Assembly: GCA_016938735.1 (NCBI GenBank)
Contig: JAFGUB010000032.1
Coordinates: 148,364 to 212,363, forward strand
DNA length: 64,000 bases
Source: Campylobacterales bacterium
Lineage (GTDB): Bacteria; Campylobacterota; Campylobacteria; Campylobacterales; Sulfurimonadaceae
Direction of reading: 5' to 3'
A program made the position numbers and the translations under genes. Shown here in pieces: positions 9,331 through 18,067 of the stretch. Below the pieces are notes generated by a model, which saw only the letters and a program-made list of their open reading frames with translations, made no database searches and was not told where the DNA came from. The number at the start of each line of letters is the position of its first letter. Positions within the stretch are counted from its first letter, which is position 1.

Positions 9331-11476
9331 GCGTCTGCCGCTTCTCTTTTTTTTGCTCTATGGATCGTCGGTCCATGCCCAACAGATTGAGATGTTCGCT
9401 TCCCGCGTCGATGCCAATGAAACCCATACTACAGCGCACGATGATGTTATTGTGGTGTATGACGGAAACTATCTCAGCGCCAAAGAGGCGACTTATGATC
9501 GCTCCTTAAAGGTTTTGGAGCTTCACGGCGCTATCACGGCCATGCGCGGCAGCGACTACATGGCGCTGGGTGAATACGCGCGCATCGAGATCGATCAGGA
9601 GTCTAGGCTCTTTAGCCCCTTTTATTTTGCCGATAAAAGCAGCCGCGTCTGGATGAGCACGGCGCGTGCAGAAGGGCTTAAAGAGGATCTGCATTTAGAA
9701 GAGGGGATGGTTTCGGGCTGCGATCCTGCCGATCCGCTTTGGAAAATACGGTTTAGCTCGCTCGATTATGATATTGACACCAAATGGATTGATATTTACA
9801 ACGCCAGACTCTACATGTACGACATTCCCGTCTTCTATTTTCCCTATTTTGGCTATACCCTTGATACGCGCAGACGCAGCGGTGTGTTGACGCCGGCTTT
9901 TGGTTATGCCAGCAGTGAGGGGGTCTTTTATCAGCAGCCGGTCTATTTTGCATGGCACGATCAGTGGGATGTAGAGCTGCGTCCTCAGGTGCGCACGCTT
10001 CGCGGTGAGGGGATCTACGGCGTGGCGCGTTTTGTCGATTCGCCTAAAAGCAAAGGCGCGTTTAGTGTAGGGTACTTTCAGGAGCACGACGCGTATGTGC
10101 AGCGCTTTGATCTGGCCAACAATACGCATTACGGATTTGCGCTGGATTATGAGAACGAAGCTTTGGTTCAGGAGCTTTTGGGGTACGATTTGGCGGGTCA
10201 TCAATCGGGCCTTTGGATCGATGCAACGTGGATGAACGACGTCGATTTCATCAACCTCTCAAGCAACGACGAGATCAAGAACGCCACCTCTAACCAGGTC
10301 GATTCTCGTATCAACTTTTTTTATGACAGCGGGGCTCACTACGTCGGTGCTTACGCCAAGTATTTTTTGGATCTGAACCGGCAAAACAACGACGAGACGA
10401 TTCAGAGTATGCCCATTGTCCATTACCACCGCTATCTTGATACCTTGCTGCGCAATCATCTGTATTATGCGCTTGATGCCAGCTATAACAACTTTTACCG
10501 CATGATCGGCAAGCGTGCCGTACAGACCGATCTTGTATTGCCCTTTGGCTTGCAGGGGGCGCTATTTGATGAGTATGTGAATTTGGAGTATGGGGCTAAA
10601 GGTCATCTGCGTCATCTTGACCTTAGCGGTGAAGCGTCGACGGTCAATCCCAGCATTCGTTATGATAGCGGCAACTATGCACAGTGGGAGCAGACCGTGA
10701 AGATCGGTACTTCCCTAACCAAAGGTTTTGACACGCTGGTGCATACGCTGAATGTCGATGTATCCTATTCCAAGCCATTCGAGGCGCATAAAGAGGGCTA
10801 TTATGAGGATTATGAGACCCTTTGCGGCGGTGTGGCGGGTTGGAGTACCGAAGTGTGCGACTACTACACCATCAATGAGGCGCAGGAGCAGACGCAACTC
10901 GGTCTGACGCAGTATCTTTTTGATCGAGAGGGCGGAAGGCTGTATCACAAGCTGTCGCAGCGTTTCTATTACGCATGGGATATGGAGCGCGCGGGGCTGC
11001 TTGAGAGTGAATTGGAGTGGGACGGCGGAGCGGGATGGCTCTTTTACAATGACACCTTTTACAGCCACGAGCGTCAAAAAATCTCCAAAATAGTCAATAC
11101 GCTCCGCTTGGAGCGCGACCCTCTGTGGCTCAGCGCCAATTGGCTTTTTGAAGATGTCATACGCTCCAGACAGGAGATCAAGAACAGTTACCTTACCGCT
11201 GAAGCGCAATATAAGCTAAGCGATCGTTACCGTCTGGGCGGCAAATATGCCTACGATATGCAACATGCGGTCAAGAAGAATATGGAGATCGGTCTGCATT
11301 ACAGCAAACGGTGTTGGGAGTTCGGCGTGCGTTATGTTGAAAACAACCGCCCGATCTTAACCAGCAATGAATCCGCTTCAGTGTATGATAAGTACCTCTA
11401 TTTCACGATCGCCCTTCAACCTATGGGTGGATCAGAATTGGGTTACAAAATCAGCAATGAGCTAGAGGGTTCGTAA
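9323..11476 (+). CDS. lptD: LPS-assembly protein LptD
   Basis: About 717 residues. The start at ATG 9323 overlaps the RDD gene's end and gives a clean signal peptide (MRKRLPLLFFLLYGSSVHAQ). LptD is the outer-membrane barrel that, with LptE, inserts lipopolysaccharide in the outer leaflet. An N-terminal OstA/LptA-like jellyroll (about 20-200, e.g. VDANETHTTAHDDVIVVYDG and SARAEGLKEDLHLEEG) is followed by a long barrel rich in alternating aromatic strands. YMYDIPVFYFPYFGYTLDTRRRSGVLTP is the family hallmark at the domain border. The short signal and length fit Campylobacterota members. Confidence 0.93.
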   Translation: MRKRLPLLFFLLYGSSVHAQQIEMFASRVDANETHTTAHDDVIVVYDGNYLSAKEATYDRSLKVLELHGAITAMRGSDYMALGEYARIEIDQESRLFSPFYFADKSSRVWMSTARAEGLKEDLHLEEGMVSGCDPADPLWKIRFSSLDYDIDTKWIDIYNARLYMYDIPVFYFPYFGYTLDTRRRSGVLTPAFGYASSEGVFYQQPVYFAWHDQWDVELRPQVRTLRGEGIYGVARFVDSPKSKGAFSVGYFQEHDAYVQRFDLANNTHYGFALDYENEALVQELLGYDLAGHQSGLWIDATWMNDVDFINLSSNDEIKNATSNQVDSRINFFYDSGAHYVGAYAKYFLDLNRQNNDETIQSMPIVHYHRYLDTLLRNHLYYALDASYNNFYRMIGKRAVQTDLVLPFGLQGALFDEYVNLEYGAKGHLRHLDLSGEASTVNPSIRYDSGNYAQWEQTVKIGTSLTKGFDTLVHTLNVDVSYSKPFEAHKEGYYEDYETLCGGVAGWSTEVCDYYTINEAQEQTQLGLTQYLFDREGGRLYHKLSQRFYYAWDMERAGLLESELEWDGGAGWLFYNDTFYSHERQKISKIVNTLRLERDPLWLSANWLFEDVIRSRQEIKNSYLTAEAQYKLSDRYRLGGKYAYDMQHAVKKNMEIGLHYSKRCWEFGVRYVENNRPILTSNESASVYDKYLYFTIALQPMGGSELGYKISNELEGS

Positions 11477-12874
11477 ATGAAACTGGAAGCGAAAATCGGT
11501 CTGTTTGTCGTTTTGGGGCTGGTTGCGCTCATGCTGCTTTCAACCCAAGTGAACAATCTTGCGGGATGGAACCAGAAGGGGTATCGCATCTACGCCCACA
11601 TCAACGACGCCACGGGTCTGGAGCGTCAGGCCGATGTCTCCATGAATGGGGTCAAGATCGGAACCGTCGATGCGATTGCGATGGAGGGGCGGCAGGTCAA
11701 GCTTACCTTTATGATCGCAGAGGGGGTCTTGATCGCCAAAGATTCGGTTGTGCTGGTGGCGCAAGAGAGCGTGCTGGGATCGAAGATGGTCAATATTTTG
11801 CAAGGCTCCGATCCTGCTTCGATAGAGGCCGAAGGGCTGCTGGAAAACTTCAAACAGTATGCGGCGCTTGATGAGACGAGTGATTCGGTCAATGCGGCCG
11901 CACGAGAAATTGAGCTGCTGATGAAGGATCTGCGCGAAGTGCTTGATGAGACGCGCAAAGAGGATCTGCGTCAGGCGATCACCTCGTTTAGAGGGGTTGG
12001 AGAGCACCTAGACGCACTGATTCTTGAAAACCGCGTCGCCTTGGGCGCCGCCATCGCCAACTTCCGTGATATGGGGGCTGAATTTACCAAAGCGGGCGCA
12101 ACGGTCAATGCCGATCTGCCCAATATCATGAAACGCATCGATGCCTTGACCTCGCGGCTAGACAACATCAGTGCGGCGCTGGAGCACTCTTTGCCCGAGG
12201 CTGTCGATAAGTTCATCGCCATTGAAGACAACGTGACGACGATTCTTGAAGAGAACCGCGCATCGTTGAGCAACGCCCTGACTTCTGCGGACAGCTTTTT
12301 TGACAGCGGACAACACGCTTTTGACAAGGTCGATTCGCTGCTCTCGAATTTCACCGTCAGCGAACTGCAGGTGGGGATGCATGCCGAGCAGTTGATCCGT
12401 GACGCCGATTCAAAAGTTTACTTACATGTAGCCTATCTGCCCAATCCCGAAACCTATTATTTGCTGGATATGGTCTCGATGGGCGATTATACCCGTCCCG
12501 ATATAGAGCCCTCGTTGCATGAAGAGGGCAAAACCTATATCAGTGCGCAATACGGCAAGCGTTTTGGTGACCTGATGATACGCGGAGGACTTATCGAGGG
12601 AACTGGAGGCATCGGGATCGATTGGTATGCCGACAAAGAGCGCTTGAAGATCTCAGCAGAGGCATTCGATTTCAATGCGGTCAACGATATTCGGGGGGAG
12701 AGGGCCCATGCGAAAGTGATGCTACAGTACCGCTTTTTGAAGCATCTTGAGGTGTACGGCGGCTGGGATAACCTGCTCAACAGCCGTGCGCAAAATATCT
12801 TTTTAGGGGTAGGCATCCGCTTTATCGACAACAACCTGAAGTATCTTTTGGGCAGCTCCGCTGCTGCGATGTAA
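11477..12874 (+). CDS. mlaD: MCE-domain lipid transport protein (MlaD-like)
   Basis: 465 residues. One N-terminal membrane segment (about 7-25, GLFVVLGLVALMLLSTQV) anchors an MCE domain at about 36-115 (GLERQADVSMNGVKIGTVDAI). A long alpha-helical region with likely coiled coil (about 140-290) and a C-terminal segment of beta-strands (about 300-465) that looks barrel-like follow. MCE proteins carry phospholipids between membranes with an ABC transporter; the ATPase and permease genes are not here. It follows lptD directly with no gap, so outer-membrane upkeep genes are grouped. A near-copy of the palindrome (TTACATGTAG) is at 12422-12431. Confidence 0.82.
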   Translation: MKLEAKIGLFVVLGLVALMLLSTQVNNLAGWNQKGYRIYAHINDATGLERQADVSMNGVKIGTVDAIAMEGRQVKLTFMIAEGVLIAKDSVVLVAQESVLGSKMVNILQGSDPASIEAEGLLENFKQYAALDETSDSVNAAAREIELLMKDLREVLDETRKEDLRQAITSFRGVGEHLDALILENRVALGAAIANFRDMGAEFTKAGATVNADLPNIMKRIDALTSRLDNISAALEHSLPEAVDKFIAIEDNVTTILEENRASLSNALTSADSFFDSGQHAFDKVDSLLSNFTVSELQVGMHAEQLIRDADSKVYLHVAYLPNPETYYLLDMVSMGDYTRPDIEPSLHEEGKTYISAQYGKRFGDLMIRGGLIEGTGGIGIDWYADKERLKISAEAFDFNAVNDIRGERAHAKVMLQYRFLKHLEVYGGWDNLLNSRAQNIFLGVGIRFIDNNLKYLLGSSAAAM

Positions 12875-12883
12875 GAGGACGTC

Positions 12884-13549
12884 ATGAAGATTTTCGAAGA
12901 CCGAGAAGAGGCGGCCAAAGAGCTGCTCGAATCGTTTCCATGCGAGCGAATGCGCAGTGAGCAGTGGCAGTTTGTGGCGATCTCTTCGGGAGGGTTGAAG
13001 TTGGCTTCGTACCTCAATAAGCGTTTGGGTTTGCCGATCGATTTTCTCTTCTCCGCATCGATCACCGCGCCGCACAACAGCGAATGCGAAATTGCGCGGG
13101 TCTGCGAAACCGAAGAGATCGTTATCCACGAAGAGCTGTGCAAGGCGTTTGGGATTCAGTTTGACTATGTCTACGGCGAAGCGACCCGTAAGCACGAAGA
13201 GAAGATTTTGCCGCAGATCTATCGCTACCGCAAAGGGCGGCCGTTTGAATCGAAAAAAGGGAAGGTAGTCTTGATCGTCGATGAGGGAGCCGAAAGCGGC
13301 TTGCGCTTGATGATGGCGCTCAAAGCGATTTTGACCCAGCGTCCCAAAGCGGTCTATGTGGCGGTGCCCGTTTTGCCTGAAGAGGTGCTGATGGAAGTGG
13401 ATCGCCTGGTGGATCATGTGTTTTATGTTTCGGAAGTTGAAAACTATAAAACGACAACGTGCTATTACAAAACGCTTGAGCGTGTGGATGATGCTACCAT
13501 CGAAAAACTACTTAAAATTGAAAAAATTGACAAAACAGAGAAGGAATAG
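12884..13549 (+). CDS. Phosphoribosyltransferase family protein
   Basis: 221 residues. A type I phosphoribosyltransferase fold: VVLIVDEGAESGLRLMMAL is the PRPP-binding motif at about 127-145, and SSGGLKLASYL near the N-terminus is the pyrophosphate loop. Members of this group (predicted PRTases, COG1926-like) act on unknown substrates. It sits 9 bases after mlaD and 3 bases before pnp, suggesting one operon. Which nucleobase is used cannot be said from sequence. Confidence 0.78.
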   Translation: MKIFEDREEAAKELLESFPCERMRSEQWQFVAISSGGLKLASYLNKRLGLPIDFLFSASITAPHNSECEIARVCETEEIVIHEELCKAFGIQFDYVYGEATRKHEEKILPQIYRYRKGRPFESKKGKVVLIVDEGAESGLRLMMALKAILTQRPKAVYVAVPVLPEEVLMEVDRLVDHVFYVSEVENYKTTTCYYKTLERVDDATIEKLLKIEKIDKTEKE

Positions 13550-13552
13550 TAG

Positions 13553-15727
13553 ATGAATTATCAGGTAGAGCTAGGGCTTGAGAATAAAACGGAGTGTTAC
13601 GCGTTTGATCAGGTAGCCAAACAGGCCAACGGTGCCGCGTGGCTCAAATGTGGCAAGACGGTGATTTTGGCGACAGTGGTGATTGATGAGACCGATTTTG
13701 TCGATGAGGATTTTTTGCCGCTCACCGTGCAGTACATCGAGAAGAGCTACGCGGCCGGAAAGTTTCCCGGCGGTTTTATCAAGCGTGAAACCAAGCCGAG
13801 TGATTTTGAGACACTCACTTCACGCATCGTGGACCGCTCTTTGCGCCCGCTCTTTCCCAAAGGCTTTGCCAATCCGACGCAGATCACCATTATGGTGCTC
13901 AGTGTCGATAGCGATGCGGATTTACAGGTATTGGCGCTCAACGCTGCTTCTGCCGCGCTGTATGTGTCGGATGTGGATATCAACACCTCCGTATCGGCGC
14001 TGCGCATCGCCAAAATCGACGGCGAGGTGGTCTTCAACCCCTCCATTCAGGAGCTGAAGCGCTCGACGCTCGATCTCTATCTGGCCGGTTCACGCGAAGA
14101 TCTGCTGATGATCGAGATGCGCACCATCGGTAGCAGCGAAGTGGAGCTGATCGGTGCATCCATGGTCGATCCGATGATGGACCCTTCACTAGGGCTTGAT
14201 ACCCTGGAGAGACACAGCGCCAATGCAATGAGCGAAGAGGAGCTGATTGCTCTGCTTGAGCGTGCCCATGAGGTCTTTGATCGCTCCAACAGGGCCTACG
14301 AAGAGGCGTTTGCCTTACATGTAAAGGAGAAAAAACCGCTCGTATTGCTTGAGGAGTGCAAAAACCACGAACTCGAAAGCTATATCCGCACCGAGCAAAG
14401 TGAGAAGATCAAATCGGCGATCAACCACATGGCCAAAACGGAGCGCTCAACCGGACTGCGCCAAATCCGCAAAGCGATCATGGCGGAGCATGCGGATTGG
14501 AACGAAAAAGAGCTCAAACACGCCATCGAAAAGGTTAAGCGCGAGATCGTGCGCGAACAGATTCTCAGTGAGCGCCGACGCGCCGACGGCAGAGCACTAG
14601 ATGAGGTGCGCCCCATCTCCATTGAAACCAATCTTCTCCCCTCTGCGCACGCTTCGGCGCTCTTTACGCGCGGCCAGACACAGGCGCTGGTGGTGCTTAC
14701 GCTTGGTGGTGATAAAGACACCCAGATGTATGAGGATCTCACTGACAGTGGCACCCAAAACGAAGGCTTTATGGTGCACTACAACTTCCCGGGCTTTTGT
14801 GTGGGTGAGCCTTCACCCGTGGGGCCTCCGCGCCGCCGTGAACTGGGTCATGGGAACCTTGCCAAACGCGCACTTGAACCCGCGATGATGACGCCCGGTC
14901 ATACGGTGCGCCTTGTTTCAGAGATTTTGGAGTCCAACGGCTCTTCATCGATGGCGACGGTCTGCGGCGGCTATCTGGCGCTTCGCGCCGGCGATATTGT
15001 CATGAGCGACACCATTGCGGGGATCGCTATGGGTATGGTGAGCGAAGGGGAGCGATATGCGATTCTCAGCGATATTATGGGGCTTGAGGATCATGACGGC
15101 GATATGGATTTTAAAGTAGCCGGTTCCAAAGAGGGGATCACTGCGATGCAAATGGATATCAAGCTCGGCGGCGTCTCGCTTGGCGTGCTTAAAGAGGCGC
15201 TCTATCAGGCTAAGACAGGCAGGGCACAGATCATCGACGTGATGCAGTCTCATGAGGGCTCCATTGAGCTCAACGAGGGCATTTTGCCGACCAGCGATCT
15301 GTTTCACATCGATCCTAGTTTTGTCGGCGACATCATCGGTCAGGCGGGCAAAACCATCCGCGAGATCATCGAGAAGTTTGAAGTAGCCATCGATATCGAT
15401 AAGAAAAAGGGACACGTTAAGGTCTCGGGCAAAAACCGTCAGGGGATCAAAGACGCCAGAGCGCACATCGAAGGGATCGCCAAAGGCGAGAAAGCGCCGA
15501 AAGTGAGCTATCAGGTCGGCGATAAAGCCGAAGGAACGGTCAAAAAAATCGTCGAGTTCGGTGCCTTTATCGAACTGCCCGGCGGCGTGGACGGGCTGCT
15601 GCATATCTCCAAAGTGGCTGATCACCGCGTCGAGAACGTTGCCGATGTATTGCGCGAAGGGGAGAAGATCAAAGTGGAGATTTTGGAGTTCAAGGGCAAT
15701 AAAATCAGCCTCGGACGCGCAAACTAA
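13553..15727 (+). CDS. pnp: Polyribonucleotide nucleotidyltransferase (PNPase)
   Basis: 724 residues, normal length. Phosphorolytic 3'-5' RNA decay enzyme. Two RNase PH cores (about 1-140 and 335-560, the second with LTLGGDKDTQMYEDL and MDIKLGGVSLGVLKEAL), a helical linker, then KH (IDPSFVGDIIGQAGKTIREI) and S1 (GTVKKIVEFGAFIELPGGVDGLLHIS) domains. The KH-S1 order and spacing are typical. A TTACATGTAA at 14315-14324 is read as Leu-His-Val in the linker between the two cores. Confidence 0.98.
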   Translation: MNYQVELGLENKTECYAFDQVAKQANGAAWLKCGKTVILATVVIDETDFVDEDFLPLTVQYIEKSYAAGKFPGGFIKRETKPSDFETLTSRIVDRSLRPLFPKGFANPTQITIMVLSVDSDADLQVLALNAASAALYVSDVDINTSVSALRIAKIDGEVVFNPSIQELKRSTLDLYLAGSREDLLMIEMRTIGSSEVELIGASMVDPMMDPSLGLDTLERHSANAMSEEELIALLERAHEVFDRSNRAYEEAFALHVKEKKPLVLLEECKNHELESYIRTEQSEKIKSAINHMAKTERSTGLRQIRKAIMAEHADWNEKELKHAIEKVKREIVREQILSERRRADGRALDEVRPISIETNLLPSAHASALFTRGQTQALVVLTLGGDKDTQMYEDLTDSGTQNEGFMVHYNFPGFCVGEPSPVGPPRRRELGHGNLAKRALEPAMMTPGHTVRLVSEILESNGSSSMATVCGGYLALRAGDIVMSDTIAGIAMGMVSEGERYAILSDIMGLEDHDGDMDFKVAGSKEGITAMQMDIKLGGVSLGVLKEALYQAKTGRAQIIDVMQSHEGSIELNEGILPTSDLFHIDPSFVGDIIGQAGKTIREIIEKFEVAIDIDKKKGHVKVSGKNRQGIKDARAHIEGIAKGEKAPKVSYQVGDKAEGTVKKIVEFGAFIELPGGVDGLLHISKVADHRVENVADVLREGEKIKVEILEFKGNKISLGRAN

Positions 15728-15738
15728 GCGTTTTCTTA

Positions 15739-15748
15739 TTACATGTAA
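15739..15748. repeat. TTACATGTAA palindrome, intergenic copy
   Basis: The only exact copy of the iterated palindrome that lies fully outside a gene, 12 bases after the pnp stop and upstream of atpE. See the consensus copy at 62215-62230 for the whole set. Confidence 0.9.
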
Positions 15749-15834
15749 GGCAAAATTGCGCGTTTCAAGTATTCAGTAGGGATACGCAAGCCGAACGGAC
15801 TTGAGCACAAAAAAATCTTAAAATGGAGAAACGT

Positions 15835-16149
15835 ATGAAAAAAATTCTTTTCGTATTGTTCGCACTGACTGCTGCTGCATTCGCTAACGACGGCGACGTA
15901 GCCAACCAAACACTCAAAGCCTACTCAATGATCGCTGCGGGTGTCGGTCTTGGTCTTGCTGCACTTGGCGGCGCGATCGGTATGGGTCACACTGCGGCGG
16001 CTACAATTGCCGGTACTGCGCGCAACCCAGGTCTTGGCGGCAAGCTGATGACCACCATGTTCATTGCACTTGCGATGATCGAAGCTCAAGTTATCTATAC
16101 CCTCGTTATCGCGCTGATCGCGCTGTATGCGAACCCATACCTTGGCTAA
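15835..16149 (+). CDS. atpE: F-type ATP synthase subunit c
   Basis: 104 residues from ATG 15835, which has a GGAG site 7 bases upstream; an ATG at 15823 is too close to any site. It carries an N-terminal signal-like peptide (MKKILFVLFALTAAAFA), as in other Campylobacterota c subunits. Two helices follow: GLGLAALGGAIGMGHTAAATIAGTARNPG, with the polar loop at RNPG, then a helix with IEAQVIYTLVIALIALYANP. The ion-binding glutamate is in MIEAQVIY. A proton rather than sodium ring is likely, since the Na+ ligand set is not evident. It stands alone, apart from other atp genes. Confidence 0.95.
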   Translation: MKKILFVLFALTAAAFANDGDVANQTLKAYSMIAAGVGLGLAALGGAIGMGHTAAATIAGTARNPGLGGKLMTTMFIALAMIEAQVIYTLVIALIALYANPYLG

Positions 16150-16212
16150 GCTTCGGCTTGGTCAACCCCTGTAATTTCCTCGTAATTTAAACTAAATATC
16201 AGAAACTAGCCG

Positions 16213-16218
16213 GTATAA
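16213..16218 (+). promoter_or_regulatory. -10 box of the tRNA-Leu gene
   Basis: TATAAT in CGGTATAATTCTGG, 19 bases before the tRNA 5' end. No other gene is near on this strand. Confidence 0.6.
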
Positions 16219-16236
16219 TTCTGGCCTTACAAAAAC

Positions 16237-16321
16237 GCGACCGTGGTGGAATTGGTAGACACGCTATCTTGAGGGGGTAGTGCCAAACGGTGTATGAGTT
16301 CGAGTCTCATCGGTCGCACCA
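16237..16321 (+). tRNA. tRNA-Leu (anticodon GAG), integration target
   Basis: Cloverleaf fully visible: acceptor GCGACCG/CGGTCGC, anticodon stem CTATC/GGTAG with loop TTGAGGG (anticodon GAG), a long variable arm as expected for leucine tRNA, T arm ATGAG-TTCGAGT-CTCAT, and an encoded CCA. Its 3' half from 16269 is duplicated at 54155-54208, marking it as the attachment site of the element that follows. Confidence 0.95.
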
Positions 16322-16322
16322 C
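16289..16322. repeat. attL core (3' end of tRNA-Leu)
   Basis: 34 bases identical to 54175-54208. Similarity extends left to 16269 with only a four-base difference in the variable arm (AAAC here, GCAT there). This direct repeat at a tRNA 3' end is the usual product of tyrosine-recombinase integration. Confidence 0.85.
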
Positions 16323-16401
16323 ACGTTTCAAACTCCCTAAAATACGACATTCCAAGCCAACCAAAAAATCCAAATCATCAAGCTGCAATTATTGTCATTT
16401 T

Positions 16402-16426
16402 AAAAGTTATACAAGAGTTATACGAC
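16402..16426. repeat. 25-bp repeat shared with the right end of the island
   Basis: The 25 bases beginning AAAAGTTATACAAGAG and ending TTATACGAC recur identically and in the same direction at 54022-54046, just before the right-end integrase gene. They fit recombinase arm-type binding sites. Confidence 0.7.
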
Positions 16427-16528
16427 TTTGAGTTGTACGATTTTGGGTTATACGACTTTGGGTTATACGATTTTGAGTTATACGATTTTGAGTTGTACGT
16501 TTTTGGCAAATTGAGTTATACGATTTTG
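16416..16528. repeat. Iteron-like array, seven copies of a 15-bp unit
   Basis: Consensus RGTTRTACGAYTTTG. Six copies are head-to-tail without gaps (16416, 16431, 16446, 16461, 16476, 16491), then an 8-base spacer, then a seventh at 16514-16528. A degenerate unit precedes them at about 16404. Each differs by one to three bases. This lies between the tRNA and the first island gene. Arrays like this serve as plasmid replication iterons or as multiple binding sites for Int/Xis. Confidence 0.85.
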
Positions 16529-16592
16529 ACAAAATAAATTCTGTGCAACCATCCCGATTTTTTCTACAATTTTAGAAAAAAGGAGGATGCCC

Positions 16593-16793
16593 ATGTTTGG
16601 GATGCAGCTTAACGATCTCCAAGCTCTTATCAAGATGAGCAAAGATCAAGTAGTACGGATTGCACGCAAGATCCAACGCGATCTCGACATAATAGATGAG
16701 ATCAGTGCCAGTATGCTGCTACTCGCATTACTTAGGCTCAATTACGCTTTGCACGAGTTTCGCAGCAGACTCTATTTGTGGTTTTGGGTGTAG
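16593..16793 (+). CDS. Small hypothetical protein next to the iterons
   Basis: 66 residues. An exact AGGAGG lies 6 bases before ATG 16593, which decides the start over the ATG at 16587. Mostly helical, with a basic middle (KMSKDQVVRIARKIQRDLD) and a hydrophobic C-terminus (LLLALLRLNYAL). No family recognised. Its position after the 15-bp array would suit a small DNA-binding or regulatory protein, but this is only inference. Confidence 0.5.
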   Translation: MFGMQLNDLQALIKMSKDQVVRIARKIQRDLDIIDEISASMLLLALLRLNYALHEFRSRLYLWFWV

Positions 16794-16854
16794 ATGCAAG
16801 CATTCACCCAGCAGGGTGTTAAGAGGGCAGGGTGATGTTGTCCCCGCCCCCAAG

Positions 16855-17484
16855 TCATCTGACCATACATATAGCTCTGTGCGTGTCCTCCTCGCTCGCT
16901 CGCGTGTAACGTGCCGTTGTCATCATCGATCTGTGACCGATGTAGCTTTGGGCCACTACAAGCGGCAGATTATGCTTGACAATCATATCCGTGATTAATC
17001 CTTGACGAAATGAGTGAGACGAGTAAGACTCGTCCAGCGTCTCATGGATAAACTCATTGAGCCGCAAGGTAAAGTTTGCCTTGTTAAGCGGTGCTGTGGG
17101 GCTTGTCGCGTGAAAAACAAGGTGGCGATCGAGGTGCGCCGGGGAAATAAGCAGCTCTGCAAAATGCAGCTTTACCGCTTCTACGGCCGTCGGACTGAAT
17201 TGCAGTAGCCTTGGCTTTTTTGTCTTTGTCTTCGATCCCTCTAATTGGCACTCCCCGGTCTCTATGGCTTTTCTCAAATCTCCCACTGTCAACGTCAAAA
17301 GTTCGCCTACACGCAGTCCGAGGTAGTAGAGCAGGGTGATCGATTGGCGATGACGCTCACTCACGTGACGTTGCAGGTGATTTGAGCCTTGGGTCGCTCG
17401 AATTAGATCTTGGTACTCACTTTCCCGGATAGCCTTGCGCTGTATGGATGTGCCTTGTGGGCGACCGACTTTTACTGTGTACAT
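16855..17484 (-). CDS. Tyrosine recombinase, short form
   Basis: 209 residues from ATG 17484 (AGGAG 7 bases upstream; a second ATG at 17487 is possible). It is only the catalytic domain: LLYYLGLRVGELLTL (first Arg), LEGSKTKTKKPR (Lys), SSHSFRQGLITDMI (His-x-x-Arg), and YIGHRSMMTTARYT (His and the Tyr nucleophile). It lacks an N-terminal core-binding domain, as in small plasmid-borne recombinases that resolve dimers or invert DNA. It points toward the tRNA at the left end of the island. It may be a resolvase-like enzyme rather than the integrase. Confidence 0.85.
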   Translation of the reverse strand: MYTVKVGRPQGTSIQRKAIRESEYQDLIRATQGSNHLQRHVSERHRQSITLLYYLGLRVGELLTLTVGDLRKAIETGECQLEGSKTKTKKPRLLQFSPTAVEAVKLHFAELLISPAHLDRHLVFHATSPTAPLNKANFTLRLNEFIHETLDESYSSHSFRQGLITDMIVKHNLPLVVAQSYIGHRSMMTTARYTRASEEDTHRAICMVR

Positions 17485-17994
17485 CATTTGACTCCTTTTC
17501 TTGTTGCGGGTTTGGTATTTCCAAACGCCTAATGTCTTATAAAGCGAGCAAAAAAAATGCACGCGTGAAGACAACGGGCAATCGATGTAAAATTACCCCA
17601 TATACTTTCATTTTACTGATAATATTAAGTTAGGTATGACACTTTAAGCTAATGGATAGAGCAGGGTATTAATTGGTTTTTTTTACTATTGTTATGCGTT
17701 TAAGGTTTCGGATCATCGATCTGCTGACCGCATGAAAACCCCTAAATATAGGGCTTTAAAGGGTGTCCGAGCAGGGCGAGGAATTATTTTAGGGTAAATT
17801 AATTGCTGGGTACATGAGGGGGTAGAGTGGGGTTTGGCTGTTGGATTTTGAGTGTATGTATAACAGTTTTTAGCAGTTTTGACAAGAGGAGCGGTTTTGA
17901 CAGTTGAGATAGTGTAATGATATGTTGACGACAAACCTCGTCGATTTTGAGGGTATTTTTTGGAATAAATGCCAAGGCAGCATTTTAAACAGTA

Positions 17995-18014
17995 AAAGAA
18001 AATATATTTTCTTT
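17995..18014. promoter_or_regulatory. 20-bp perfect palindrome, operator candidate
   Basis: AAAGAAAATATATTTTCTTT is identical to its reverse complement. It ends 28 bases before a TATACT -10 box at 18043-18048 that would serve the operon from 18068. The position suits a dimeric repressor or activator. Confidence 0.55.
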
Positions 18015-18042
18015 ATATATCTATAAACAGAAAAATATTTGC

Positions 18043-18048
18043 TATACT
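18043..18048 (+). promoter_or_regulatory. -10 box of the 18.1-19.5 kb operon
   Basis: TGCTATACTTTGG, an extended -10 form, 20 bases before the ATG at 18068, which is preceded by AAGGAG. Confidence 0.5.
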
Positions 18049-18067
18049 TTGGCATAAGGAGCTACCA

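Larger units (their letters stand above)
17485..18067. other. 583-bp intergenic region with palindromes
   Basis: No gene seen. It holds short hairpins (CCCTA/TAGGG near 17740; AAATGC/GCATTT near 17970-17990), an A/T-rich block, and the palindrome and promoter listed next. Confidence 0.6.
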
